DNA of 27,985 bases from Nitrososphaeria archaeon (GCA_029775955.1 JARVJW010000162.1:1-27985), one strand, 5' to 3'. Shown: positions 16,802 to 25,875, counted from the stretch's first letter. A program made the numbers and translations. The notes: generated from the sequence alone by a model not told the origin.

Positions 16802-17624
16802 TTGGATAAAGATCCTAAGGCCATATAACTCGATTATGAGTGGCACGGGGGTAATAATTGGTGCTTTGCTTGTCGAGTACTTTTTGTTATATGGCTTGCT
16901 GCTCGGCTTTGCAACAGGATTTTTCATAACAGGCTTCGCAATGATAGTAAATGATATTTTAGATATAAATATAGACCGAATAAATAGGCCTGAAAGGCCA
17001 TTAGTTTCTGGAAAACTGAAGCTAAAATCCGCAAGATATGCGGCGTTGATAATGCTGGTCCTTGGGATATTGTCAGCTGCTGCACTTGGAGCTTTGGAAC
17101 TTTTTATAGCAGCGTTTTTTGCATTATTATCATTCCTTTATAACTGGAGGTTAAAGCGCCTTGGTCTGTCTGGAAATGCAAGCGTTGCAGCTTCCATGAG
17201 TATTCCATTTGTGTTCGGGTCTCTAATTAAGCCAGAACTCAATTCCTTGATAATTAGCCTAGCGTTTACAGCGTTTTTTGCTGGAGTTGGCAGGGAGGTA
17301 ATAAAGGGCATATCGGACATAGAAGGTGATGCGAAAATGGGAGTTAAGACAGTTGCTGTCACTAAAGGAAACCGCCAAGCTGCAATAATATCTTCCTGCT
17401 TTATAATTTTAGCCATAATCACTTCATATATTCCACTATTGCTAGACCTAAAATGGTGGTTCCCTTATGGAACAGGCATAACTGTGGTTGACTTACTTTT
17501 TCTGGTTGAAATTGCAAGCATATTAAAAGATAATAGCAGCATCAATGCTTATAAAGTTAAAAGCCGTATTTTATTGCTCATGTTGGCTGCGCTAGTCGTG
17601 TACATAATACAGGGGTTAATATAA
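16794..17624 (+). CDS. UbiA-family prenyltransferase, likely digeranylgeranylglyceryl phosphate synthase
   Basis: Integral membrane enzyme expected to add the second geranylgeranyl chain to geranylgeranylglyceryl phosphate in archaeal ether-lipid synthesis. The first Asp-rich motif NDILDINIDRINRPERP (53-69) and the second DIEGDAKMG (174-182) bind the Mg-diphosphate. Most of the remaining sequence is hydrophobic, with about eight membrane segments. Length 276 is typical. The start is TTG at 16794, overlapping the endA stop by eight bases; the ATG at 16798 is out of frame. rfcL follows after one base, so the three genes are probably one transcript. Other UbiA enzymes look alike, but this one is near-universal in archaea. 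Confidence 0.88.
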   Translation: MNDWIKILRPYNSIMSGTGVIIGALLVEYFLLYGLLLGFATGFFITGFAMIVNDILDINIDRINRPERPLVSGKLKLKSARYAALIMLVLGILSAAALGALELFIAAFFALLSFLYNWRLKRLGLSGNASVAASMSIPFVFGSLIKPELNSLIISLAFTAFFAGVGREVIKGISDIEGDAKMGVKTVAVTKGNRQAAIISSCFIILAIITSYIPLLLDLKWWFPYGTGITVVDLLFLVEIASILKDNSSINAYKVKSRILLLMLAALVVYIIQGLI

Positions 17625-17625
17625 A

Positions 17626-18726
17626 ATGTGGACGGAAAAGTACAGGCCACATTCGTTGTACGATATGATTGGAAATGAATACGCTAGAAGGCACATTGTT
17701 TCTTGGATAAAGGAGTGGAAAAGGGGAGGGAAACCGCTGTTAATTATAGGTCCGCCTGGTACTGGTAAAACTACCCTTGTCAGAGCATTATCAAAGGACT
17801 TCGGATATTATGTATTTGAGTTAAATGCAAGCGATTTAAGGACAAAGGAGAAACTGGAACCAATACTTTCAAATATAAGCAGCATTAACCTTTATGGCCA
17901 ACCGGTGCTTGTTTTTTTAGATGAAATAGATGGAATTTTTTCAAGAGGTGACCAAGGAGGTATGGATTATATAAACAAGTACATTGAAGATTCTGTGACT
18001 CCAGTGGTGATGGCGGCAAACAGTAAAAAAGATTCAATGAAGGAAGTTTACAAGAAAAGCACCATTATTGAATTTAAAAGGATACCCAATAGGGAAATAG
18101 AATTAGTGCTTAATTACATAACTGACCAGGAAGGCATTAATTTAAGTTATGACAAAATACAGACAATTGTCAGAGAGAGCAACGGTGATATGAGATACGC
18201 AATAAATCAAATTCAATCGGTAGGCACTGAACTAATATTTAAGGACAGAAAATTTACAAGCGAAGAGGCTGTAAAGGGGGCAATGTATTCTAGAAATTTA
18301 GCCGAAGCGGTTAGTTTTATAAGCAGATGGGATGCAGACCCAGAGCTAAAGATCATGATCACAGCAGCCACGCTTTTTAACTCAGGAACTAAAGACATGG
18401 TTAAGAGGGCCAAATGGCTTTCTGACGCTGATATGCTTATACACAGAATAAAAAAGTTTCAGGAATGGAGAATGCTAAAGTACTTGAACGTCATGATAGC
18501 CTCAACTCTTAATGGCCTTCATGGCAGCTATAATGAATACTTTATGCCGTTTACGGTAATAAATCAGAGATGGAAGCGGCCAATATACGAATCTATAACG
18601 GGAAAAATGATGCAGGAATTGCACGTGGGTAAGGCAGAGGCAGCTTTGACTATGGTTCCAATGTATGAATTTTTAATTAAGAGGGGCATTATAGTTAACG
18701 ATGATTTTAAAAAGGCCATGGCGTGA
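17626..18726 (+). CDS. rfcL: Replication factor C large subunit
   Basis: AAA+ subunit of the archaeal clamp loader that opens PCNA and places it on primed DNA. It opens with MWTEKYRPHSLYDMIGN, the RFC box expected of RfcL. Walker A GPPGTGKT is at 42-49, Walker B LVFLDEIDG at 95-103, a sensor-1 region AANS near 133, and sensor-2 GDMRYAINQIQS near 189. At 366 residues it is shorter than many RfcL proteins. It ends right after the collar domain without the charged tail and C-terminal PCNA-interacting box often present. The start ATG at 17626 is one base after the previous stop. Confidence 0.93.
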   Translation: MWTEKYRPHSLYDMIGNEYARRHIVSWIKEWKRGGKPLLIIGPPGTGKTTLVRALSKDFGYYVFELNASDLRTKEKLEPILSNISSINLYGQPVLVFLDEIDGIFSRGDQGGMDYINKYIEDSVTPVVMAANSKKDSMKEVYKKSTIIEFKRIPNREIELVLNYITDQEGINLSYDKIQTIVRESNGDMRYAINQIQSVGTELIFKDRKFTSEEAVKGAMYSRNLAEAVSFISRWDADPELKIMITAATLFNSGTKDMVKRAKWLSDADMLIHRIKKFQEWRMLKYLNVMIASTLNGLHGSYNEYFMPFTVINQRWKRPIYESITGKMMQELHVGKAEAALTMVPMYEFLIKRGIIVNDDFKKAMA

Positions 18727-18741
18727 AAACCATTTGCTAAA

Positions 18742-19551
18742 TTGAAAAGCCACAAAAATTATTCCAGTATAATAAGGGAAATAATAGAAAAAAGAGCTTG
18801 CGCAGTTTTTTTAAATACTGATGACAGGTTAGCTATTAAGTCGAATAAGGAGATTGATTATCCAGACGTGAGCGGCAATCCATCACTAGGCAGTTTTGAA
18901 ATTTATACGGTGGATTTGGATGACACGCTGTTTTATAATGAATACGCAATGGAGGTCTTTCCAGATTATGTAATTGATATATGTAATTTAACTGGGCTGC
19001 ATCCTGCTGAGGTAAAGAATTTAATTTATTCGGAGCATTACTGGAGGCTTTCTCAGGGGATGTACACCGCCTTTGATTGGGAAAGCATAGTCTACAGCGT
19101 AGCCAGAAGGCTCAACATTACGAAAAGGTGGAATCTGAAAGAACTGCAGGAAAAGTACTATTCAGCCGATAATGTCTTTTTAATGAATGGCGCAATTGAA
19201 TTTTTGGAATCAATAAATGGAAAAGCGGTTGCTGCAACCAATGGCTTCAGCAAGTACCAGCTTAAAATTTTAGAAAAATTAAATATTAGGCATTACTTTA
19301 ACAGGATTCTGAGTCCAGACATAACGCATTACACAAAGGGAAATGTAAAATTCTACTCCGATTATGCAGGTTTAAATAGGATCCATGTTGGAGATGATTA
19401 TTTTTTTGATGTGGAAATACCGCTACAATCAGGCTCTAGCACATTATGGGTGTACGGCAATGGTAAATTTCCTATTGGCGGTTATGAAGCCTTACCAAAT
19501 GCAATGGCACCTGATATCAGTTCAGCGATAAGATTGCTAGGTAAACGCTGA
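18742..19551 (+). CDS. HAD-superfamily hydrolase (pyrimidine 5'-nucleotidase-like)
   Basis: A haloacid-dehalogenase-fold phosphatase. Motif I is DLDDTLF (nucleophile Asp58, acid Asp60), motif II is AATNG (Thr166), a candidate motif III lysine is Lys199, and motif IV is VGDDYFFD (Asp218, Asp219). The cap region after motif I resembles pyrimidine 5'-nucleotidase or putative hydrolase-of-the-HAD groups; the substrate is unknown. About 52 residues precede motif I with no domain I recognise. No ATG exists before residue 70, so the TTG at 18742, 15 bases after rfcL, is the only reasonable start if this extension is real. It probably belongs to the endA-rfcL transcript. Confidence 0.8.
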   Translation: MKSHKNYSSIIREIIEKRACAVFLNTDDRLAIKSNKEIDYPDVSGNPSLGSFEIYTVDLDDTLFYNEYAMEVFPDYVIDICNLTGLHPAEVKNLIYSEHYWRLSQGMYTAFDWESIVYSVARRLNITKRWNLKELQEKYYSADNVFLMNGAIEFLESINGKAVAATNGFSKYQLKILEKLNIRHYFNRILSPDITHYTKGNVKFYSDYAGLNRIHVGDDYFFDVEIPLQSGSSTLWVYGNGKFPIGGYEALPNAMAPDISSAIRLLGKR

Positions 19552-19597
19552 AAAATTGTCGCCAGGTAAAATTACAGTATGCCATAAACAATCAATA

Positions 19598-19633
19598 AAT
19601 TTATAAAAATACACTTTAAAGTACATATTTAAA
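19598..19633 (+). promoter_or_regulatory. Promoter of the aspS-gatCAB operon
   Basis: tttataaaa at 19600-19608 is centred about 30 bases before the TTG start of aspS, placing transcription start a few bases before or at that codon. The 80-base gap after the HAD gene supports an independent transcript. Confidence 0.55.
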
Positions 19634-20887
19634 TTGTTAAAAATTTATGGTAAAGTGGAAGATGGAACAAAGGCAGAAATTATGGGCTGGGTGCTCAGTA
19701 TAAGGGAGCAAAAGACCCTTGCATTTATAATCATAGTTGACAATAGGAAGCAAGTTCAGCTTGTTGTAAATGATATAAAGCTGCTGAACCACGTCAGGCA
19801 GAACGCAGTTATCAGTGCATCTGGAACAGTTAAAAAAACAACCCAGGCGCCAGGTGGTTTTGAAATACATGTAAATGAACTACGATTAATTTCGAAAGTA
19901 AAGAAGGAACCACCGTTCAATATAATGGCGAAAGAATTGCCATCAATTGACCTGCGCCTGGACAATAGGGCCCTTGACCTGAGGAGGCCGTACAACCTTG
20001 ACCTGTTCAATATACGAGCTACACTTATAAGGTCAATGCGCGAACACCTATATTCTAATGGGTTTTTGGAAGTAAATACACCGAAAATAATAGCATCAGC
20101 ATCAGAAGGTGGTGCAGCACTTTTCCCCCTGATGTATTATGACAAGCAGGCCTTTCTAGCGCAGAGCCCACAGCTCTATAAGGAAGAGCTGACTATGCCA
20201 TTTGAAAAGGTGTTTGAGATAGGTCCAATATTCAGAGCGGAGCCATCAAGAACGCTAAAACATCTCAGTGAATCCGTGAGCCTTGATGTGGAGGCTGCAT
20301 TTTTTACAAATGAAGACCTGATGAACCTAATAGAGGGGCTTGTGAAAGACTTACTTTCAGATATTTGGGAGTCATCCTCTGATTTATTGATGAGGATAAA
20401 GGCACCCAAGCTTAATCTTCCTGAGCGTTTCAACAGATTTACATACGGAAAAATTATTGATTGGTTGTCCGAAAATGGCAGAAAAATTAACTTTGGTGAT
20501 GATTTGGGGCAGAAAGACCTTGAGCTGTTTGGAAGTCACATTAACGACTTTTATTTTATAACTGAATGGCCAATCAAGCTTAAACCATTTTATATACAGC
20601 CAAAAGATAGTGAAGTCACTCTTTCGTTTGACCTCATGTATCGCGAACTTGAGCTAAGCAGTGGTGGCGAAAGGGTGCATGATCCATCCATTTTAAGGAA
20701 AAATCTAAAGGGTGCAGGGCTTCCCCTTAAAAGTTTCAGGCATCATTTAATTCCCTATTATTATGGCATGCCACCACACGGCGGATTTGGCATGGGAGTC
20801 GAAAGGTTCCTGATGACTGTTACTGGTGCAGATAATATAAGGGAAGTATCCCTTTACCCGCGTGATGTAAGGAGGCTTACCCCGTGA
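19634..20887 (+). CDS. aspS: Aspartyl-tRNA synthetase, probably non-discriminating (Asp/Asn)
   Basis: Archaeal-type class IIb AspRS, 417 residues. An OB-fold anticodon-binding domain (1-100) leads to the catalytic domain: motif 1 around GFLEVNTPKI, the SQSPQLYKEE-like loop (AQSPQLYKEEL), motif 2 IGPIFRAEPSRTLKHLSE and motif 3 GGFGMGVERF. In the OB fold Leu21 and Pro73 stand where tRNA(Asp)-specific archaeal enzymes have Trp and Lys, as I recall; Pro at the second place is linked to relaxed enzymes. The gene is fused into an operon with gatC, gatA and gatB, which act on the mischarged product Asp-tRNA(Asn). The start is TTG at 19634; the RNA is likely near-leaderless. Confidence 0.93.
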   Translation: MLKIYGKVEDGTKAEIMGWVLSIREQKTLAFIIIVDNRKQVQLVVNDIKLLNHVRQNAVISASGTVKKTTQAPGGFEIHVNELRLISKVKKEPPFNIMAKELPSIDLRLDNRALDLRRPYNLDLFNIRATLIRSMREHLYSNGFLEVNTPKIIASASEGGAALFPLMYYDKQAFLAQSPQLYKEELTMPFEKVFEIGPIFRAEPSRTLKHLSESVSLDVEAAFFTNEDLMNLIEGLVKDLLSDIWESSSDLLMRIKAPKLNLPERFNRFTYGKIIDWLSENGRKINFGDDLGQKDLELFGSHINDFYFITEWPIKLKPFYIQPKDSEVTLSFDLMYRELELSSGGERVHDPSILRKNLKGAGLPLKSFRHHLIPYYYGMPPHGGFGMGVERFLMTVTGADNIREVSLYPRDVRRLTP

Positions 20888-21150
20888 AATTCAGCATAGA
20901 GCGCCTATCCAGATTGGCGTTGATAAAAGTAAATAGCGAAGAAAAAAAAGAGATAGAACAGAGGATAACGGCCCTAAGGGAGTTGTTAAAAAATCTCGAA
21001 GAAGTTGAGCTTCCTAAAGAGTCAATAATCCTGGTTTCAGAAGGCCTTTACGAAAGAGATGACATACCTGAACAATTCGATTCAGAGTCAATTTTAAATG
21101 GCTTTAACAGCGTAAAAGGTAGGTATATAAAGGCGCCGAAGACACTATGA
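20884..21150 (+). CDS. gatC: Asp-tRNA(Asn)/Glu-tRNA(Gln) amidotransferase subunit C
   Basis: Small 88-residue linker subunit that wraps between GatA and GatB and stabilises the heterotrimer. It begins FSIERLSRLALIKVNSEE, the typical GatC helical start, and has a heptad-like charged helix to about residue 40. The GTG start at 20884 overlaps the aspS stop by four bases. A strong ribosome-binding site, aaggagg, lies about eight bases upstream. gatA begins at its stop codon. The short, divergent sequence is assigned partly by position in the operon. Confidence 0.88.
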   Translation: MKFSIERLSRLALIKVNSEEKKEIEQRITALRELLKNLEEVELPKESIILVSEGLYERDDIPEQFDSESILNGFNSVKGRYIKAPKTL

Positions 21151-22526
21151 ACTTTAATGGATACGACCTGACAAGCATATTAGATATGGTTAAAAGTGGG
21201 TCCACAGACATAATTGATGTAAACGAATGGTTTTACAGAAAAAGCATGGAATTAAACGGTAAAATAAACGCATATATTACACTTATAGAACCTGATAGGT
21301 CAAAAATAGGTGGCAAGCTTGGTGGTTTGGCAATCGCAGTAAAAGATAACATATCCACAATGGGCATAAGGACGACTTGTGCATCAAAAATGTTAGAATC
21401 GTACATTCCTGTTTATGATGCTACAGTGATCCAAAAACTAAAGCAGAATGGCGGCAGGATAATTGGCAAAACCAACATGGATGAGTTTGCAATGGGATCT
21501 TCTGGCGAAAACAGTGCCTTTGGCCCAACTAGGAATCCCAAAAATATAGAGTACGTAACTGGGGGGTCCAGTAGCGGTAGTGCCGCAGCCGTTGCAGGTG
21601 ATATGGCTCCGGCTGCACTAGGAACAGATACTGGCGGCTCCGTTAGAGCGCCTGCCAGCTTTACGGGAATAATCGGGTTCAAGCCAACCTATGGTGCAAT
21701 AAGCAGATATGGCCTGATAGCATATGCAAACAGCCTTGAGGGCGTTGGGTTGCTGACAAAAAGCGTCATGGATGCTAAACTAATGTTCAGACTAATTGCT
21801 GGAAAGGATAGGCTAGATTGCACTTCAGTTAATGTCGCATTAAATGATAAACAGCTCAGGAAAAAAATATCCCTGGCAGTCATCAAAAGCCTCGTCAAAG
21901 GTGTAGCCAGTGAGGTAAGGCAGGTATTTGAATCCAGTGTGTCAAGGCTTGAACAGAACAATTTTATAATAAATGAAATTACAGACATTAAAGGCATTAA
22001 GCAGGCACTAAATGCATATTATGTCATAGCGTGTGCTGAAGCAAGCACAAACCTCTCCAGATATGACGGAATAAGATATGGTCCAAAAGGAGATGTCTCA
22101 ATTGACTGGAAGACGTATATAGCAAACTCGCGTTCACAGTTCGGGAAAGAGGTGAAGGCAAGAATTATAATGGGGACATACCTGCTTTCCAAAGGATATT
22201 ATGAGACTTATTATTTGAGGGCATTACAAGTTAGGAAAAATTTAACTTATGCATTTGAATCGATCCTAAAGGATAACGATGCAATATATTTGCCAACGAT
22301 GCCGGTTCTTCCATGGAAAATTGGCGATAAGCTGAACGACCCGATGTCAATTTATCTTTCAGATGCATTAACAGTTATGCCAAATCTTGCCGGTTTACCA
22401 GCAATATCCATACCAATAGGTGAAAAGTATGGACTACCAGTGGGTGGCCAGCTAATTGGCAAATATATGGATGATATTTCATTATTATCAATTGCGCAGC
22501 GCGCAGGGGAGGTCATAAAAAAATGA
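21147..22526 (+). CDS. gatA: Asp-tRNA(Asn)/Glu-tRNA(Gln) amidotransferase subunit A
   Basis: Amidase-signature glutaminase that supplies ammonia to GatB. The Ser-cisSer-Lys triad is intact: Lys66 in AVKDN, Ser141 in GGSSSGS and Ser165 in GTDTGGSVRAPA, with the same spacing as in characterised GatA proteins. Length 459 is normal. The ATG overlaps the gatC stop by four bases and the gatB ATG overlaps the gatA stop by four. With GatDE elsewhere in the window serving Gln, this trimer most likely serves Asn-tRNA(Asn) formation. Confidence 0.95.
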   Translation: MNFNGYDLTSILDMVKSGSTDIIDVNEWFYRKSMELNGKINAYITLIEPDRSKIGGKLGGLAIAVKDNISTMGIRTTCASKMLESYIPVYDATVIQKLKQNGGRIIGKTNMDEFAMGSSGENSAFGPTRNPKNIEYVTGGSSSGSAAAVAGDMAPAALGTDTGGSVRAPASFTGIIGFKPTYGAISRYGLIAYANSLEGVGLLTKSVMDAKLMFRLIAGKDRLDCTSVNVALNDKQLRKKISLAVIKSLVKGVASEVRQVFESSVSRLEQNNFIINEITDIKGIKQALNAYYVIACAEASTNLSRYDGIRYGPKGDVSIDWKTYIANSRSQFGKEVKARIIMGTYLLSKGYYETYYLRALQVRKNLTYAFESILKDNDAIYLPTMPVLPWKIGDKLNDPMSIYLSDALTVMPNLAGLPAISIPIGEKYGLPVGGQLIGKYMDDISLLSIAQRAGEVIKK

Positions 22527-23899
22527 ATAATGTAATGATTGGTTTAGAAGTTCACGTTCATCTTGTCAATTTGCGCACAAAGCTATTTTGCTCATGTTCA
22601 TCGGATTATAGGGGAAAGCCGCCGAATACTAACATATGCCCGATATGCACTGGTATGCCTGGCACTCTTCCATCTTTAAACAGAAAGGCAGTAGAGGAAG
22701 CGTTAAAGATAGCAATATCGCTTGGCGTAACGCCATATGCAAAGTCTTACTTTTTCAGGAAATCATACTTTTACCCAGACCTTCCCAAGAACTTCCAAAT
22801 AACGCAATATGATAAAGCAGGTGGCTATCCTTTAGCGCATGATGGCACGCTTGAACTTAGCAATGGCAAGAGGGTAAGAATAGAAAGGATACATCTGGAG
22901 GAGGACCCGGGCAGAATATATTATGAGGGGGAAAGGTCTGGGGCCAGATATTCTTTGATAGACTATAACCGGTCAGGCATAGCCATGGTCGAAATCGTCA
23001 GTTCCCCAGACATGTCTTCGCCTGGAGAAGCTAGAGAGTTTCTTGAAAAATTAATACAAACATTGAATGACCTTGGCATGAGAGTTCAGGATTTTGAAGG
23101 GTCAATCAGATGTGATGTAAATGTATCTTATGGCGGTGGTGAAAGGGTTGAAGTGAAGAACGTCAGTGGCTCATCCCAGGTTGAAAAAGTTGTGCTTTAT
23201 GAAGTACTAAGGCAGAAAACACTTTATGACAGGGGTGCTAAAGTTAAAAGGGAAACTAGGGCGTGGGATGAAAAAAGGAGGATAACCCTTGCATCCAGGT
23301 CAAAGGAAGTGGAGGCAGAATATCGTTATATGCCTGAACCAGACCTTCCAGCGCTTTCTTTGGATACATCCATTATAGCTAAAGTAAGGGAAAGCATGGG
23401 TGGCACCTACAATGAGAGGGTTAATGAATTGGTATCTTCAGGTATAAACCCCGAAATAGCAAAAAGGTTAGCCAGAGATGTTGTACTTTACTCTGTATAC
23501 AGAAATGCTTCTTCCAATGAGCAGTTAAGGACCAGGCTTGCTAGTTTGCTTGTAAATGAAGTGGCATACGTTATAAAGAACGGCAGCGTAAAACTTCCAC
23601 AGGATACCAAAGGGCTTCTTGAAATTGCTGATAAATATGATACAATAAGTGACCATAGCCATGTTGTTGAATTGGTTAAGCTGTGGATTGCAGGTGGGCA
23701 CATAGAAGTTAATGAGGGAAAAAGCAAAATAAACATAGAGGACGCTGTAAAAGAAATAATAGGAGAGAACAGAGATAAACTTCAGGTATTGGATGATAAG
23801 CGCAAAATGGAGCTATTAATGGGGCAACTGGTTAAAAAGTATGGCAGCGCAAACAAAAAACAGTTTGCAGCAGCGCTGTTAAAGGAACTAAAATTGTGA
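22523..23899 (+). CDS. gatB: Asp-tRNA(Asn)/Glu-tRNA(Gln) amidotransferase subunit B
   Basis: tRNA-binding kinase and transamidase subunit, 458 residues. It starts with MIGLEVHVHL and carries four zinc-binding cysteines (Cys23, Cys25, Cys39, Cys42), then the HLEEDPGR block and DYNRSGIAMVEIV, all GatB hallmarks. A helical plus YqeY-like tail (about 295-458) binds the tRNA elbow. It lacks the AspRS-like insert of GatE, so it is the true GatB. A ggaggt ribosome-binding site precedes the ATG, which overlaps the gatA stop. The 3' end overlaps the convergent flpA by 12 bases. Confidence 0.95.
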   Translation: MNNVMIGLEVHVHLVNLRTKLFCSCSSDYRGKPPNTNICPICTGMPGTLPSLNRKAVEEALKIAISLGVTPYAKSYFFRKSYFYPDLPKNFQITQYDKAGGYPLAHDGTLELSNGKRVRIERIHLEEDPGRIYYEGERSGARYSLIDYNRSGIAMVEIVSSPDMSSPGEAREFLEKLIQTLNDLGMRVQDFEGSIRCDVNVSYGGGERVEVKNVSGSSQVEKVVLYEVLRQKTLYDRGAKVKRETRAWDEKRRITLASRSKEVEAEYRYMPEPDLPALSLDTSIIAKVRESMGGTYNERVNELVSSGINPEIAKRLARDVVLYSVYRNASSNEQLRTRLASLLVNEVAYVIKNGSVKLPQDTKGLLEIADKYDTISDHSHVVELVKLWIAGGHIEVNEGKSKINIEDAVKEIIGENRDKLQVLDDKRKMELLMGQLVKKYGSANKKQFAAALLKELKL

Positions 23900-24568
23900 T
23901 AAAATGAAGCCATGTTCCCTTTCAAAAGGTGCAATGTCAATTATCTGTAAAATCCTGAAACCGGCATCCTTTAATTTATTAGCTTCAGCATCAATTATTT
24001 CTGGCACGCTAGTTATTGGGTCTATGCTTCTAGCCTTGACAACAAGAACAAGATAACCTCCTTTCTTTAGGTAAGATTTGGCATTGTCTATAGTTATATC
24101 TGTGGCATCAGGTTGTGCTATATCAGAATAAAGCACATCAACAGCAGTGAAAACCACATTGTAGTTTTGTGGATAACGGGCATCAGATACTATTGGTATT
24201 ATGTTGTTCCTATATTTAACAACCCTTTCTACGAATTCCCTGGCAACCCTAGCGCTTACCTCAACACCAAATATGATTCCATTTTCAATAATGTCAGATA
24301 TATGGCTTATCGTTGTGCCCGTGGAAGTTCCAATGTATAGCACATAACTTCCTTTCTTTATTGGAACATAATTTAAACCCTTATATATTGCGGCTGACAG
24401 CTTGCTTCGGTATGGGTCCCAAAGCCTGTATTCAACGTCATTTTCCCTAACAGTTCTTTCACCGTAATAATTCCTTCCAGGAGTTAAATTCTTTGTGCAC
24501 AGGTGTTTCTTCCCATCAAGCTGGACCCAGAATATGTTATCGAACCCTGTTTCTCTTATTCTTGTCAA
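23888..24568 (-). CDS. flpA: Fibrillarin-like rRNA/tRNA 2'-O-methyltransferase
   Basis: S-adenosylmethionine-dependent methyltransferase of box C/D ribonucleoproteins, adding 2'-O-methyl groups at guide-chosen sites. The short N-terminal beta domain (TKNLTPGRNYYGERTV, then EYRLWDPYRSKLSAAI) is followed by the cofactor loop LYIGTSTGTT (78-87), FGVEVSARVAREF, SDARYP near 128 and VDVLYSDIAQPDA near 146. Length 226 is typical. The start is TTG at 24568, inside the end of nop5 (32-base overlap), with ggaag just upstream as a likely ribosome-binding site. It is translated with its partner Nop5. Confidence 0.95.
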   Translation of the reverse strand: MTRIRETGFDNIFWVQLDGKKHLCTKNLTPGRNYYGERTVRENDVEYRLWDPYRSKLSAAIYKGLNYVPIKKGSYVLYIGTSTGTTISHISDIIENGIIFGVEVSARVAREFVERVVKYRNNIIPIVSDARYPQNYNVVFTAVDVLYSDIAQPDATDITIDNAKSYLKKGGYLVLVVKARSIDPITSVPEIIDAEANKLKDAGFRILQIIDIAPFEREHGFILSQF

Positions 24569-25760
24569 ATCTTCCTTTTCCCTGTTTCACGTTATTGCGC
24601 TTATGATAAACCTTTTCCGGTTTAACTTCTTTTTCCTCGTTAAATTTCTTTCTAATCTCATCTACCCGGTCATTTAGGTCCTCAACTAGAGAGCTCTCTT
24701 TCCTTCCACTATAAAAGTCTATTCTGGCTGCTATTGCTATTTTCGTGGCCAGAGCCCTTGCAATCTTACCCCTTAACCTCTTTGGAGCATCATGAAGAAG
24801 CTTGTGCTGAAATATTAAGCCGTGTTTTGGCGGTCTACCATGTGTTTTTAGTGCCCTAAAAAGCGCCTTTTCTGCCCCTAAAATCTGAACCGTACTGGCT
24901 GGCATCTTTGCTAACCTTTCCAAGCTACCTGTCCTTGCTAGCAGCCTTGCGCCAATTGTATCCCCAGCAACTGCTGTAAGATTTGGTGCAACTTCATTCA
25001 TTATATCCTGGAGCATTCTAGAAAGGCTTTCCCTATACTTGTAAGTCCTAGCAGTTATTTCGGCCAACTGCATGATCATTTGAGTGGTTCGTTCGTCAAA
25101 CCCTGCTCCCTTTGAGCTATTTGAAGCTTTTAAAATTATTTCAGTTCTATTCTGTGGCAGGTTAAGTTCGCCCAACTGGTCTTTGTCAATAAGGTTCCTA
25201 TTGGGAAACTTTACAACAAAGTTTACAAATGTTGCAGGGTCTACAAGTATACCAGAAAGCTCTGGGAAGTGAAGCCCATACCATTCCCTAAGCCTCATAT
25301 AAAACAGGTTAAATGTTTTATCTAGCTCATCTACAGCTTGAATTATCTGTATAGCATGAAGGTCCAAACGAGAAGATTGTTCCCTTAGCTTTTTTGTAGA
25401 AACATAAATGGAATAATTTCTTATATAACTTATAGCATCTTGAGGGTCACTTGCAAGTCCAGCAGAAATCATTAAATTAAGCTTTTTACTTTCCAAATCG
25501 TCCTTATACGCCTTGTCCATAATTACGCCATCTATAGTATCGGACACTGACTTTTGTAATTCCTGATATGGATTTATTAATTGGGCTTTGCTGTCAACTA
25601 CAAATTTTAACAGTTCCTGTAACTCCTCTATTTTATCTCCATTTAACAGGGCTTCGTAACTCTTTGGTGGATCATCTAAATACTTTATGGACTTGACTAC
25701 TACTTTATTTTCATCAAGCAAAGCTATGCCAGCTTCTGTTACAAAAAGTATAAGTTTCAA
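24537..25760 (-). CDS. nop5: Nop5 (Nop56/58-like) box C/D RNP core protein
   Basis: Scaffold protein that bridges fibrillarin and the L7Ae-RNA complex. The N-terminal fibrillarin-binding domain (about 1-115) is followed by a long coiled coil and the Nop RNA-binding domain, marked by LGAEKALFRAL, PPKHGLIFQHKLLH and RGKIARALATKIAIAARID (about 296-350). The tail is Lys/Arg-rich, as in Nop5. Length 407 is typical. The start is TTG at 25760, with a TATA-like box about 29 bases upstream, so it is probably leaderless. It leads the nop5-flpA operon. Confidence 0.95.
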   Translation of the reverse strand: MKLILFVTEAGIALLDENKVVVKSIKYLDDPPKSYEALLNGDKIEELQELLKFVVDSKAQLINPYQELQKSVSDTIDGVIMDKAYKDDLESKKLNLMISAGLASDPQDAISYIRNYSIYVSTKKLREQSSRLDLHAIQIIQAVDELDKTFNLFYMRLREWYGLHFPELSGILVDPATFVNFVVKFPNRNLIDKDQLGELNLPQNRTEIILKASNSSKGAGFDERTTQMIMQLAEITARTYKYRESLSRMLQDIMNEVAPNLTAVAGDTIGARLLARTGSLERLAKMPASTVQILGAEKALFRALKTHGRPPKHGLIFQHKLLHDAPKRLRGKIARALATKIAIAARIDFYSGRKESSLVEDLNDRVDEIRKKFNEEKEVKPEKVYHKRNNVKQGKGRFDKNKRNRVR

Positions 25761-25782
25761 TTATTGCATTAACTTGATATTG

Positions 25783-25795
25783 TGCATATATAAGA
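25783..25795 (-). promoter_or_regulatory. TATA-like box of nop5-flpA
   Basis: Minus-strand cttatatatg (25794-25785) is centred about 29 bases before the TTG start of nop5. The spacing implies transcription starting close to that codon. Confidence 0.5.
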
Positions 25796-25875
25796 ATTTT
25801 CCAAGGCACTCAGCGCAAATAATGAAGCCTCCCTGAGGTAAAACACAGTTTGAACCTTCATGAAGCAATAAAAAG

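Noticed and set aside
25820..25870. Possible box C/D small RNA (atgaag and ctga motifs) and the cctccctgagg hairpin upstream of the regulator gene
   Set aside because: The C-box matches are incomplete and the spacing does not give two guide regions; likely chance in an intergenic gap.
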